Positions 9,344-17,976 of a stretch of 64,000 nt of DNA are shown piece by piece (position 1 is the stretch's first letter; each line of letters opens with the position of its first letter). The notes under the pieces are model-generated. The model made no database searches. It saw only the letters and a list, made by a program, of their open reading frames with translations, and had not been told where the DNA came from. The stretch is from NCBI GenBank assembly GCA_016745315.1, contig CP066886.1, positions 1,581,501 to 1,645,500 on the forward strand, given 5' to 3'. The translations under genes were made by a program, and so were the position numbers. This DNA is from Arthrospira sp. PCC 9108. GTDB taxonomy: Bacteria; Cyanobacteriota; Cyanobacteriia; Cyanobacteriales; Microcoleaceae.

Positions 9344-9781
9344 ATGGAAGATGAAAATCTACTAATGCGATCGCATCTTAAAGTAGGTACAGATCTACTG
9401 TTTTTAGAGGAAGTATTACAATGGTTTGAGCAGATAACTACTCCCTTTTTGCCTCCCGATCTGAGCTACGAATGCAAGATTGCTATTACCGAAGGGTTCA
9501 CTAATGTGGTTCGTCATGCACACCATGGATTATCTAAAAACACTCCCATTGATATTCAGGTGAAGATTTTATCTAATTCTATCGAAATCAAACTATGGGA
9601 TTTTGGTCAACCTTTTGATTTCCCCAAAACCCTGCATTTTATTCTTAACGAAAAGATTGCACCTTTGGAAAAAGAACAAGGTAGGGGTTTGATTTTGATG
9701 TATAAACTCACTGATGAAGTCACTTATTGTCGCCTGGATGACCATCGTAACTGCCTAACTATGCGACGGCATTTCTCTTAA
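9344..9781 (+). CDS. RsbW-like ATP-binding protein (anti-sigma-factor serine kinase type)
   Basis: A 145-residue HATPase_c_2 protein. The N-box lies in CKIAITEGFTNVVRHAHHG, the G1 Asp in IKLWDFGQPFD, and a glycine-rich lid in EQGRGLILMYKLTDEV. Kinases of this group phosphorylate a serine in a partner STAS domain. The gene starts 5 bp after a STAS/sugar-transferase fusion, so the two almost certainly form a partner-switching pair. No PP2C phosphatase or sigma factor is nearby. Confidence 0.87.
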   Translation: MEDENLLMRSHLKVGTDLLFLEEVLQWFEQITTPFLPPDLSYECKIAITEGFTNVVRHAHHGLSKNTPIDIQVKILSNSIEIKLWDFGQPFDFPKTLHFILNEKIAPLEKEQGRGLILMYKLTDEVTYCRLDDHRNCLTMRRHFS

Positions 9782-9927
9782 CTTTCAGTCATTATATAGA
9801 GTGCATCTACTAACTACACCCACCCTCAACTAATTATCTGAGATCATCTCAGACTGTGACGTTATATAATATAATGGATTTGTGATAAGTACAAAATATT
9901 GATTTAGTCAAACACTAAACCAGAGTT

Positions 9928-10221
9928 ATGGTAGCCTCACCTACGACTACACCCAGTCGTTCTAGTCAAACCGTCCGTAAGCCTTACCCTAACTATAAGG
10001 TGATTGTCCTTAACGACGATTTTAATACCTTTCAGCACGTCGCTAACTGTCTGATGAAATATCTTCCCGGAATGACTAGCGATCAAGCCTGGGAGTTGAC
10101 CAACCGCGTCCATTATGAAGGTCAGGCGACTGTGTGGGTTGGCCCCCTAGAACAAGCCGAATTGTATCATACCCAACTCAGTCGCGAAGGTTTGACAATG
10201 GCCCCCTTAGAAAAAGCCTAA
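9928..10221 (+). CDS. clpS: ATP-dependent Clp protease adaptor ClpS
   Basis: A 97-residue adaptor that delivers N-degron substrates to the Clp protease. The core YKVIVLNDDFNTFQHVANCL and the helix containing AWELTNRVHYEGQATVW match ClpS. The N-terminal tail (about 25 residues) is Ser/Thr-rich. It ends with a 4-bp convergent overlap with the opposite-strand gene. Confidence 0.93.
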   Translation: MVASPTTTPSRSSQTVRKPYPNYKVIVLNDDFNTFQHVANCLMKYLPGMTSDQAWELTNRVHYEGQATVWVGPLEQAELYHTQLSREGLTMAPLEKA

Positions 10222-10457
10222 TCATTACCTTCGGCATCTGACATCATAGCCGATCGCATTAATCCCGGCCAGATCAGCAGGAAAAATCCCATCCAGGTCA
10301 GGACGGGAACCCCTACAATTACCGATAGCCAAACCTGATGAAATATTAGCCAACTGCCACTAATTAGGCTAACTCCCGTCAGCAGAATTGACCAAGGTTG
10401 ACACCACCAAGGTTTATAGTCCCAAGGATTATCACTTGAGGGTTGATTTTGATTCAT
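10218..10457 (-). CDS. Small DUF6737-type membrane protein
   Basis: A 79-residue protein with a conserved N-terminal WDYKPWWCQPWSI motif and two transmembrane helices. It matches what I know as the cyanobacterial DUF6737 family. Its ATG overlaps the moaB stop by one base (TAATG), so it is probably translated from the moaB transcript. It has no known function. Confidence 0.75.
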   Translation of the reverse strand: MNQNQPSSDNPWDYKPWWCQPWSILLTGVSLISGSWLIFHQVWLSVIVGVPVLTWMGFFLLIWPGLMRSAMMSDAEGND

Positions 10458-10975
10458 TAACCACCTTTTTGCAATTGATTAACTAGATGAACTAACTCTG
10501 GTAAAATCAGCTTTTCCATAGCTAGTTTAACCGCTCCTTGGGAACCGGGAACCGAAAATAATAGAGTTTCCCGATATACTCCCGCCGTGGCGCGAGAGGC
10601 GATCGCACGGGAGCCAATCTCATTATAACTCAGAAACCGAAACAGCTCCCCAAAGCCGGACAAAGTTTTTTCTAGTAACCCTTCAATAGCATCATAAGTC
10701 GTGTCTCGTGGTGCTATTCCCGTTCCCCCATTCACAATCACCGCCTGAATTTTAGCATCACCACAGCATTGATTAAGCGCCTGAGTAATCAAGTCCGGTT
10801 CATCTTTAATTATCACATAATTACCCAGATGATGACCACTATCTTGCAGCATTTGCTTAATCAAATCACCGCTTTTATCCGTTGACTCAGTGCGAGTATC
10901 ACTGACAGTTAAAACTGCACAATTGACGCTCAAACTACCGCTATCAGGGTGAGGAATTGAGCTACTCATAACCAT
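10457..10975 (-). CDS. moaB: Molybdenum cofactor biosynthesis protein MoaB
   Basis: A 172-residue MoaB/Mog-fold protein that adenylylates or binds molybdopterin during cofactor synthesis. The signatures VLTVSDTR, AVIVNGGTGIAPRDTTYDAIEGLL and FSVPGSQGAVKLAMEKLILPEL are present, the second being the conserved GGTG loop. Length fits MoaB. It lies 20 bp downstream of the HD-GYP gene and overlaps the DUF6737 gene, suggesting a three-gene transcript. Confidence 0.92.
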   Translation of the reverse strand: MVMSSSIPHPDSGSLSVNCAVLTVSDTRTESTDKSGDLIKQMLQDSGHHLGNYVIIKDEPDLITQALNQCCGDAKIQAVIVNGGTGIAPRDTTYDAIEGLLEKTLSGFGELFRFLSYNEIGSRAIASRATAGVYRETLLFSVPGSQGAVKLAMEKLILPELVHLVNQLQKGG

Positions 10976-10995
10976 CCTTAACTCTCATGCTAACA

Positions 10996-12633
10996 TCAAG
11001 CCAGTTCCATAACCACATCTAAAGTATGTCCTAAAGATTCATAGACTTTGTGCTGTTCAAATACACTTAAAATATCCCCATTAATCTTATTCGCCGCCGC
11101 TTCACTGCGGAGAATTTTTAGAGCCGTAACCGTAGGAACTCCATGCTTATAAGGTCGATCGCCTGCTGTTAGTGCGTCATAAATATCAGCGATCGCCATC
11201 ATTTGTGATTGTAGGGGAATTTGCTTTTTGGTTAATCCCAAAGGATAACCACTACCATCTAACTTTTCATGATGTCCATAGCTAATCTGCGGCACATTTT
11301 CCAGTCCCTTAGTCCAGGGAATTTGCTTTAAGAAATTATAGGTATGGGTCACATGACCTTCAATAATTTCGCGTTCGGAAGCCGTCAAATTACCCTGAGT
11401 TATTAACAATTGTTCAACCTCTTCTGGTGTCACCAGGGGCTTAATATTGCCATCTATATCCCGATAGGTAATCTTTGATAAATCATGGAGTTTTTCCAGC
11501 GGTTCAGAATGTAAAATCTCCGGTTCGTTGGCTTCCTGCACCATCTCCCAAAACCCTTGCAACTGCTCAATCTCCTGATTCATTTCTAAATCCATACGTT
11601 CCAGAGTTTGACAGTGGGGGCATTCTGTGATACTCTGGGAATGGTTGCTGCTGTACTCTAAAAGCAGTTGATATTTCCTTTGCAGGTAGTCTATCTGTAA
11701 ACTCTGGCGAGCCATAGCGAACCGTTTTTTCATCATTTCCAATTCCCAAGGATAAAGTTTCTTAGCCTTGTTTAAAACTGGTTCAGGAACGCCCACTTTG
11801 CCAAAATCATGAAGTAATGCCGCATAACGCAACTCTTGGATTTGGCGATCGCTAAATTGTACCGCCCCCAGGGGACCATCAGAAACCTGATTAATTTCTT
11901 CCCCTAAACGCACCGTCAAAACCGCCACCCTTTCCGAATGTCCGAAAGTGCAAGGGTCTCGCGCCTCAATCACCTGCACCGAGGTTTTCACAAACCCCTC
12001 AAATAGTAACTCAATACTCTCTTGTAAATTGCTGCGTTCGATAGAAATTGCCGCCTGAGAAGCCAGACTCCGCAAAATCCTCTCTTCCCAATCAGAATAA
12101 GGCTGGGTGTACTCCATCGTATTTTCAGGAGTCAGCACCAGATCAGATTTTCGCTTGCGGTTAATCAGTTGTAGCACCCCCAGGGTTTCCCCTTCCCGGT
12201 TTTGCATGGGGAGAACTAAAACCGAGCGAGTCCGATAACTGATATTCTCATCAAAACTGCGATCGAGACGATAAGGCTGTTCCTGTGGTAAATTGTACGC
12301 ATCATCAATATTGAGGCTTTTCCCACTCAAAGCCACATGGCCAGCCAGACTTTTATCAGTCAGAGCGATCGCAAATTCTCGGAAAGACAAATTTGGCAAA
12401 GACTGATTTTGAGCCACCTTAAACAGCAGCTTAGGGCGATCATCACTGTAATCTACCAGATAAACACTTCCCGCATCGCTACAGGTAATTTCCCGACTCT
12501 TACTAAGTATCAGGTTTAACAGCTTTCCCAAATCCAGAGTCCCCGAGAGCGCCGTACCGATATCTAACAACTTCTCAATCAGCAGCGACTCTTCACTAAC
12601 CCCTACAGACACATTAAGATTATCAAAAACCAT
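10996..12633 (-). CDS. GAF-HD-GYP putative cyclic-di-GMP phosphodiesterase
   Basis: A 545-residue signalling protein. An N-terminal GAF domain (about 15-205) is followed by an HD-GYP phosphodiesterase domain (about 215-520). HDFGKVGVPE supplies the first HD pair and HHEKLDGSGYPLGL the GYP motif. SQMMAIADIYDALTAGDRPYK completes the metal site. The domain is interrupted by a charged insertion of about 100 residues (QRKYQLLLEYSSNHSQ onward) containing a CPHC pair, unusual for the family. The probable role is c-di-GMP hydrolysis controlled by a ligand on the GAF domain. No transmembrane segment. Confidence 0.9.
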   Translation of the reverse strand: MVFDNLNVSVGVSEESLLIEKLLDIGTALSGTLDLGKLLNLILSKSREITCSDAGSVYLVDYSDDRPKLLFKVAQNQSLPNLSFREFAIALTDKSLAGHVALSGKSLNIDDAYNLPQEQPYRLDRSFDENISYRTRSVLVLPMQNREGETLGVLQLINRKRKSDLVLTPENTMEYTQPYSDWEERILRSLASQAAISIERSNLQESIELLFEGFVKTSVQVIEARDPCTFGHSERVAVLTVRLGEEINQVSDGPLGAVQFSDRQIQELRYAALLHDFGKVGVPEPVLNKAKKLYPWELEMMKKRFAMARQSLQIDYLQRKYQLLLEYSSNHSQSITECPHCQTLERMDLEMNQEIEQLQGFWEMVQEANEPEILHSEPLEKLHDLSKITYRDIDGNIKPLVTPEEVEQLLITQGNLTASEREIIEGHVTHTYNFLKQIPWTKGLENVPQISYGHHEKLDGSGYPLGLTKKQIPLQSQMMAIADIYDALTAGDRPYKHGVPTVTALKILRSEAAANKINGDILSVFEQHKVYESLGHTLDVVMELA

Positions 12634-12712
12634 AATCCCACATCAGAACCAACCAACCAACACCTACCCAACTGTGTGGAATTCTAGCCGATTTTGGGGC
12701 AGTTTGTATAAT

Positions 12713-12994
12713 CTAGCTCAAACTGGAAATTTTCTCAGCCATAGCAAAATCATTCTTAGTCAACCCCCCAGCATCATGGGTAGTCAGGGTAATTGTCACC
12801 TTATTATAGGAAATTTCCAAATCCGGGTGATGACCTGCTGCCTCTGCCGGTTCCACCAGTTGATTAACAAAGGCTACCGCTTCCACAAAACCCTTAAAGG
12901 TTTTCACACACTTGATGGTTTTACCCTCAACAGACCATTGGGGAATCTGAGTCGCCATTTGTTGGATCTCAGTTGCACTCAGTAGTTCAGCCAT
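12713..12994 (-). CDS. phhB: Pterin-4a-carbinolamine dehydratase
   Basis: A 93-residue PCD/DCoH-family protein that dehydrates 4a-hydroxytetrahydropterin. The active-site stretch AGHHPDLEISYNKVTITLTTHDAGGLT contains the conserved HH and the Asp, read in two parts. In cyanobacteria without aromatic hydroxylases such proteins may have other roles, for example in assembly factors. The gene lies just downstream of the ncRNA terminator, transcribed in the same direction. Confidence 0.93.
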   Translation of the reverse strand: MAELLSATEIQQMATQIPQWSVEGKTIKCVKTFKGFVEAVAFVNQLVEPAEAAGHHPDLEISYNKVTITLTTHDAGGLTKNDFAMAEKISSLS

Positions 12995-13022
12995 ATCAAA
13001 ACTATACCAAATTCTTTCGTTT

Positions 13023-13049
13023 AAAAAAAACTATCCGCTCTCACGGATA
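13023..13049 (-). terminator. Intrinsic terminator of the ncRNA
   Basis: On the minus strand the stem TATCCG/CGGATA with a 6-nt loop is followed by G and eight T. It ends about 30 bp upstream of the phhB start codon, so phhB is probably read from its own promoter or by read-through. Confidence 0.8.
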
Positions 13050-13309
13050 ACTAAGCCTTGGATACTACCAGGACATCAGTCAGCGATATGAGAGCGGTCT
13101 AGCGGGTCTCTGTTATTGGAACCTGACTGCCGGAAGGATCTCTCCAATCCAGCCAGACCATATTAGTAGGCTTTTCGGCTCCTAGTCAAAGGAACCTAGG
13201 CCGAATTTTAGAGGTCAGCCCCGGCGCACAGCCGGCGTTCTCCAACACAGTGACCCATGCGTTTACTACTGTCACTCATGGGCATCACCTCCTGGATATC
13301 CTAAACTTG
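13023..13309 (-). ncRNA. Unidentified structured non-coding RNA (about 287 nt)
   Basis: An independent minus-strand transcription unit is visible. A sigma-70-type promoter lies at 13,316-13,343 and an intrinsic terminator with eight T at 13,023-13,049. Between them, 13,290-13,301 pairs with 13,060-13,073 (GGATA and CCAGGA arms) to close the molecule. Inside this stem are an H-type pseudoknot (CCCATG/CATGGG with AGTGA/TCACT), the hairpin CCGGC-TGTGC-GCCGG, and a stem TTCGGC...GCCGAA with nested CTAG pairs. I see no tmRNA, RNase P, SRP RNA or riboswitch signature. A 6S-type RNA is possible given the long closing stem, but it would be long for one. Confidence 0.7.
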
Positions 13310-13315
13310 GAAACT

Positions 13316-13343
13316 AGGATAACACAAAATTCTGAAAGTGCAA
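13316..13343 (-). promoter_or_regulatory. Promoter of the 13.0-13.3 kb ncRNA
   Basis: On the minus strand TTGCAC (-35, 13,343-13,338) and TATCCT (-10, 13,321-13,316) are separated by 16 bp. The predicted start is near 13,309, immediately before the closing stem of the RNA. Confidence 0.65.
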
Positions 13344-13413
13344 GCTCGCCGTTGTAGAGGTGACTATTTTGTGATTAATAGGCGATCGCCCTTTCCGGAC
13401 AGAGATGCTGAAA

Positions 13414-14547
13414 TCAGCCACCAGAGAAGACTTTAGTCCAATAATGGTTATAGTCCATCAGATCACCCGTATCATTTTCCAGGAAATAGTGACCCACCCC
13501 AAGCTGAGTGAAATTAGGATTAAGAATATTATCACGATGTTCTGGACTGTCCATCCATGCTTGAACCACTGACTCCGGCGTAGTATGACCCGCAGCAATA
13601 TTTTCGCCCAATGGCACTATCAATGTAAAGCCTGTGGCCCTAATCCGGTCAGTTAAATTAGACCCATCCCTTCCGGTATGACTAAAAAAGTCTTGCAGTG
13701 CCATATTAGTGCTATGGGTAGCCGCCGCCTGCGCCAGCAAGGGGTTAATCCTTAGTGGTTGTAAATCTTCCCTAACTCGTTCTTCATTGACCAATTCCAG
13801 CACTTGCTGCTCAAAATTACAATCCGAACCACTCTCACCTAACGATAGTTCAATATCGCCATAATTGGCGACTCCCAGTTCCCCGATAAAGTCGCCAGCA
13901 GTGATTAATTCAATATCGACATTTTCTAGGGTTGCCAAGGTCTGACCATGGAGTAAAATCAAGGTAGAAGTGCCTGATTGTTTAATCCGTAAATCAGCAA
14001 TGGTGACTCCATCAGGAACCCACATTTTATCAATACCAGGCTTGAAGTCGGTAATCAGATCTTGATTAACAGTCGATGATGGTAAAATAAACTGATTAAT
14101 TCCACTGCCTCCGGTGAGAGTGTCTAAACCTCGATCGCCTGATAAAACATTATTACCAGACCCTCCGACAATCCAATCATTACCGACACCGCCATAAATG
14201 GTATCATTGCCAGAACCACCAATTAGAGTATCATTGCCCCGATTACCAAATAATATATCATCACCAGAACCCCCTTCTAAGTAATCATCATTTTGACCGC
14301 CATAAATGGTATCATTGCCGGAATTACCGATAATCGTATCATTCCCCTGATGTCCTAAGAGAATGCGCCCTTGTTCATCGTTGACCAAATAATCATTACC
14401 CTGCAAAAGAGCGATCGCTTGTGGTAATCCTGGACTTGACAAACGTGCCATTTGCTCGGCTGGGAGTTCTGAGACCATGATGAAATCGTCAGATGGGCTG
14501 GCCATGGCAAAAGTCAACCCGTCTGGCGTGATGATATCGGAAAACAT
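13414..14547 (-). CDS. RTX-repeat protein with C-terminal CAP/SCP domain
   Basis: A 377-residue secreted-type protein. Residues about 55-150 contain hemolysin-type calcium-binding nonapeptides (GNSGNDTIYGGQNDD, GGSGDDILFGNRGNDTL and similar). Residues about 245-377 form a CAP/SCP domain with LVNEERVREDLQPL, HSTNMALQDFFSHTGRDG, LGENIAAGHTTPE and AWMDSPEHRDNIL. There is no N-terminal signal peptide, consistent with type I export, although RTX proteins usually carry the repeats nearer the C-terminus. The swapped order is unusual. Calcium-stabilised surface or matrix protein is the likely role. Confidence 0.9.
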   Translation of the reverse strand: MFSDIITPDGLTFAMASPSDDFIMVSELPAEQMARLSSPGLPQAIALLQGNDYLVNDEQGRILLGHQGNDTIIGNSGNDTIYGGQNDDYLEGGSGDDILFGNRGNDTLIGGSGNDTIYGGVGNDWIVGGSGNNVLSGDRGLDTLTGGSGINQFILPSSTVNQDLITDFKPGIDKMWVPDGVTIADLRIKQSGTSTLILLHGQTLATLENVDIELITAGDFIGELGVANYGDIELSLGESGSDCNFEQQVLELVNEERVREDLQPLRINPLLAQAAATHSTNMALQDFFSHTGRDGSNLTDRIRATGFTLIVPLGENIAAGHTTPESVVQAWMDSPEHRDNILNPNFTQLGVGHYFLENDTGDLMDYNHYWTKVFSGG

Positions 14548-15023
14548 AATTATAGACCCTGTTTATGACTATGATAAATATTTTTTTTACCCATTGTCTA
14601 TATTTATTCATCAAGAATTATATAGATCCGAATTGAATCCCAGCGTAATAATGAGTCGGTAGTGTTCCCGATTGAATAATGCGATCGCATTTATGCCCAA
14701 ATTTGACGATTTGGGACAGATTTGTGTTAAGATCCGTAAAGTGTGCGGGTCAAACCCCGTTGTGTCGTCCGGTGGGGGTGAGAATATAGAAAATTATTAG
14801 GGAGTTCGGGAGAAAAAATTGTTTTTCCTCGTCAGTCTGACTATTATCGTGCCAGGGTAAGAATTGCTGATACAGGAATACTATAACCTCCGTCAACAGA
14901 CTTGATGGGTGGTGTTGAGCATCCCTCGCTGTCATGTTTGTATGAGCCCATAGGTATAACGCCAATATGGAAGCGTGGGGGAGATATCAAGAAGAACTAC
15001 TATTACGATCGCAACTTGAGAAC
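14548..15023. other. Divergent intergenic region, no gene supported
   Basis: About 475 bp between the RTX-CAP gene (minus) and the Tic22 gene (plus). It must hold both promoters; the stretch near 14,565-14,600 is very AT-rich. A 71-codon minus-strand reading frame at 14,750-14,965 has no recognisable features and I do not call it. Confidence 0.5.
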
Positions 15024-15806
15024 ATGATTAAATCATTTTTCCATTTGAGCCTGTTACTGGGAGTTATCAGTGGCAACTTGTTAATGAGTCCCACCCTGCC
15101 ACCCGGAACCGTGGGAGCATCCCTACTGGGAACCCAGGCTGCTGAAGCACTGACATTAGAGGAAATTCAGGCAAAATTACGCCCAGTCCCAGTATTTACA
15201 ATTACCGACCCTACCGGTTCCCCCCTAGTGGCCACAGTTCCCGCCGGAGAAAATGGCAGCGGTACTGCTGCAGTAGCAGGGATATTTATTAGCCGTCAGG
15301 ATGCCCTCAGATTTGTAGAAAATCTGAGAAACAATAATCCTGAATTAGCGAACTCCGTAGAGGTAACAGCAGTTTCTCTGGGGGAAGTGTACCAGATGAG
15401 CCAACAGAGCCGCAACCGTGCTGATGATATCCAATTTGCTTATGTTCCGGTGCAGCAAGAGGTAGAGTCAGCCCGCGCGGTAATGCAGCAAAGTGGTCGA
15501 TCGCCCAATGAATTTAATGGCGTGCCTCTGTTTATGGCAAGAGGAGGCCCAGACAATGGTTATTTAACCATCCAACGTGGCAATGACCAAGTGATTCCCA
15601 TGTTCTTCTCTAAACAGGACTTAGAGGGAATGTTATCCCAATTTCGGGAAGAGCAACCGGACTTAATATCCTCGGTAACAGTGCAGGTGGTTCCTCTGGA
15701 AGCCTTATTAGAAGCCTTCCGAACTGATGATAACCAATTTTTAGACCGGATCATCTTAGTTCCACCACGGGAAACCCTGGAATTTTTGAGAAATAATCAA
15801 CGTTAG
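15024..15806 (+). CDS. Tic22 family protein
   Basis: A 260-residue Tic22-like protein. I choose ATG 15,024 (MIKSFFHLS) because it puts a signal peptide at the N-terminus (FHLSLLLGVISGNLLMSP, with a likely cut after QAAEA); the longer frame from 14,967 adds a non-conserved hydrophilic tail. Conserved blocks include VPVFTITDPTGSPLVA, GIFISRQDALRFVENL and VPLFMARGGPDNGYLTI. Cyanobacterial Tic22 is a periplasmic or thylakoid-lumen chaperone implicated in outer-membrane protein biogenesis. Single gene. Confidence 0.9.
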   Translation: MIKSFFHLSLLLGVISGNLLMSPTLPPGTVGASLLGTQAAEALTLEEIQAKLRPVPVFTITDPTGSPLVATVPAGENGSGTAAVAGIFISRQDALRFVENLRNNNPELANSVEVTAVSLGEVYQMSQQSRNRADDIQFAYVPVQQEVESARAVMQQSGRSPNEFNGVPLFMARGGPDNGYLTIQRGNDQVIPMFFSKQDLEGMLSQFREEQPDLISSVTVQVVPLEALLEAFRTDDNQFLDRIILVPPRETLEFLRNNQR

Positions 15807-15987
15807 GGCAAGTTTTGGGGGGAATTGATGGTAAAATTCCCCCCATATCATCAGCCTACAGCCTGTTCAGAAATCATCTGATCACCTCTCAAGGTCCCTC
15901 TCCCTCTCTGGGATCGAGATTTAGGGTGAGGGCAATGTATTAAGCGACTGGTGAACAAGCTGTAAGCAGGTTTTCAGGTGGTGCGAA

Positions 15988-16920
15988 ATGGTGGAAACAG
16001 GGGAAAGTTACTATATATCTGGTGAGGAACTGCGACAGTGGCAAAAACAGGCGAAAATTGATGCGATCGCCGCCGAAATTTCAGCCATAGAATTAGATCA
16101 GTTTCTGGAAGCACTCACCGATCTGACTCACCTGGATATTAGATTAGACTCCTTTGGCGATCGCCCTAGTATTCAACTAAATCAGCCCTGGTCAGCAATT
16201 GTCAAACTCTGGGAACGTCGCATCACCGAACGAGTCCCTCTACAATACCTATTAGGTGTAGTTCACTGGCGAAATTTTGCCCTAAAGGTCTCTCCTGCAG
16301 TTCTCATCCCTCGTCCAGAGACAGAATTAATCATCGATATAGCAGTTTCTTATCACGCCGCCTCATCAGAAGCTATTAACTCTATCTGTCAGCCGGGGTC
16401 AGGAAATTGGGTAGATCTGGGAACAGGTAGTGGTGCGATCGCCCTAGGGTTAGCATCCGTATTCCCCCAAGCCATGATTCATGCTGTCGATTGCAGTTGG
16501 TCAGCTTTAGCGATCGCTCTGGAAAATGCCCAAAGTCTCGGTTATCAAAATCGGGTAAAATTTTACCAGGGGTCTTGGTGGGCTCCCCTCCATAGCCTGA
16601 AAGGCAAGGTCAGCGGTATGGTGGCAAATCCGCCCTATATTCCTAGCCAGGAGCTGCCTAACCTGCAACCGGAGGTTGTCTATCACGAACCCCATCAAGC
16701 ACTCGATGGCGGCGAATCTGGCTTAGATTGCATTCATCATTTAGTACAAACAGCACCCCAATTTTTGCAACCTGGGGGTATTTGGATCGTAGAAATGATG
16801 GCCGGACAAGGCCAAGCCGTTACATCTATGTTAGAATCAGCAGGGTGTTATCGGGATATTAAAATCCTCCCAGACCTGGCTGGTATTGATAGATTTGCGA
16901 TCGCTTATGTACAATGGTAG
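15988..16920 (+). CDS. prmC: Release factor glutamine methyltransferase PrmC
   Basis: A 310-residue SAM-dependent enzyme that methylates the GGQ glutamine of release factors. The N-terminal helical domain contains LQYLLGVVHWRNFALKVSP and RPETELIIDIA. The SAM motif is WVDLGTGSGAIALGLA, and VANPPYIPSQE carries the catalytic NPPY. Length is slightly above average. ATG 15,988 has GGTG upstream. The InrS-like gene starts 20 bp downstream. Confidence 0.94.
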   Translation: MVETGESYYISGEELRQWQKQAKIDAIAAEISAIELDQFLEALTDLTHLDIRLDSFGDRPSIQLNQPWSAIVKLWERRITERVPLQYLLGVVHWRNFALKVSPAVLIPRPETELIIDIAVSYHAASSEAINSICQPGSGNWVDLGTGSGAIALGLASVFPQAMIHAVDCSWSALAIALENAQSLGYQNRVKFYQGSWWAPLHSLKGKVSGMVANPPYIPSQELPNLQPEVVYHEPHQALDGGESGLDCIHHLVQTAPQFLQPGGIWIVEMMAGQGQAVTSMLESAGCYRDIKILPDLAGIDRFAIAYVQW

Positions 16921-16939
16921 TTTATTGGCACAGGGTTAA

Positions 16940-17308
16940 ATGATCGGATCAGATTCAGACCGGATTCCTAGCGTATCTGTTAGCGATCGCCATCATGGGG
17001 ACGCTTCTAATCATAGTCATAGTCATCCCCATCCCCATGTCCATAGTGATGAATCACTCAGACGTATTATCAATCGACTCTCTCGCATTGAAGGACATAT
17101 TCGCGGTGTCAAAAATATGGTCCAAGAAAGTCGGCCTTGTCCCGATGTACTCGTGCAAATTGCCGCCGTTAGGGGGGCTCTCGATCGCGTCGCTAGAATT
17201 ATCCTAGATGAACATTTAACCGAATGTATAGCCAGGGCTGCTAAAGAAGGTAATATTGATGTGGAAATTGAGGAACTAAAAGCCGCTTTAGACAGATTTC
17301 TACCATGA
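16940..17308 (+). CDS. CsoR/RcnR-family metal sensor, InrS-like
   Basis: A 122-residue all-helical DUF156 repressor. Cys67, His92 and Cys96 have the same spacing (25 and 4) as the nickel ligands of Synechocystis InrS. The N-terminal arm is histidine-rich (NHSHSHPHPHVHS), which adds metal-binding capacity and the fourth ligand. Such proteins leave their operator when nickel or copper binds. Typical targets are nickel efflux genes, none of which is adjacent; instead the stop overlaps the next gene (ATGA), a membrane protein of unknown role. Confidence 0.87.
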   Translation: MIGSDSDRIPSVSVSDRHHGDASNHSHSHPHPHVHSDESLRRIINRLSRIEGHIRGVKNMVQESRPCPDVLVQIAAVRGALDRVARIILDEHLTECIARAAKEGNIDVEIEELKAALDRFLP

Positions 17309-17976
17309 TTGTATCTAGCCAAAAATCTCTCGGAATTTCTCAAATCGCCTTAACCATGGTCTGGTTTACCTTGGTGATTTATGCCTTTTTCTTAGCGCCG
17401 CCAGACCAGCCAGAAATTACTTTTAATTTGATTAAAAACCTGACTGTAGGGAATTGGGAGGGGATTAATCCCCTGATTATCTCCCTGTTTAATCTCATGG
17501 GAATTTGGCCGTTAATTTACTGCTGTGTGATTTTTGCCGATGGTCAAGGTCAAAAAATCCCCGCGTGGCTTTTTGCGATCGCATCTTTTGCCGTCGGTGC
17601 TTTCGCCATTTTACCCTATTTGGTGTGGCGAAAACCTAACCCCGAATTTTCTGGGGTTCCCAATCTCTTCATCCGCATTTGGGATAGCAAATTCACAGCT
17701 TTAGTCTTAATGTTAGGGGCGATCGTCCTAGTTTTTTATGGTATCACTCAGGGAGATTGGCGTGACTTTATCTATCAATGGCAAAATAGCCGTTTTATTC
17801 ACGTTATGAGCCTCGACTTCTGTTTATTATCAGTATTATTTCCCGCCTTATTAGGGGATGATATCGCGCGGCGCGGCAACCAGGCTGCGACTTGGTTATG
17901 GTTGGTGACACTCATTCCCCTATTCGGACCTTTACTATATCTCTGTGTGCGCTCTCCCCTGTGCGATCGTCTTTGA
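17305..17976 (+). CDS. Multi-pass membrane protein of unknown function (DUF2834-like)
   Basis: A 223-residue protein with about six hydrophobic segments, including LTMVWFTLVIYAFFLAPP, FNLMGIWPLIYCCVIFAD and WLWLVTLIPLFGPLLYLCV. It starts within the stop of the metal sensor gene. The pattern resembles DUF2834-type or plastid-associated membrane proteins. No metal-binding clusters are seen, so a role as metal transporter is not supported by sequence. Confidence 0.7.
   Translation: MIVSSQKSLGISQIALTMVWFTLVIYAFFLAPPDQPEITFNLIKNLTVGNWEGINPLIISLFNLMGIWPLIYCCVIFADGQGQKIPAWLFAIASFAVGAFAILPYLVWRKPNPEFSGVPNLFIRIWDSKFTALVLMLGAIVLVFYGITQGDWRDFIYQWQNSRFIHVMSLDFCLLSVLFPALLGDDIARRGNQAATWLWLVTLIPLFGPLLYLCVRSPLCDRL

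Noticed and set aside
14730..14760. T-arm-like GCGGGTCAAACCCCG suggesting a tRNA
   Set aside because: No acceptor stem, D arm or anticodon arm can be fitted; the T-loop lacks a base.
14750..14965. 71-codon minus-strand frame upstream of the Tic22 gene
   Set aside because: Composition is not protein-like, there is no initiation signal, and it covers the likely promoter of the Tic22 gene.
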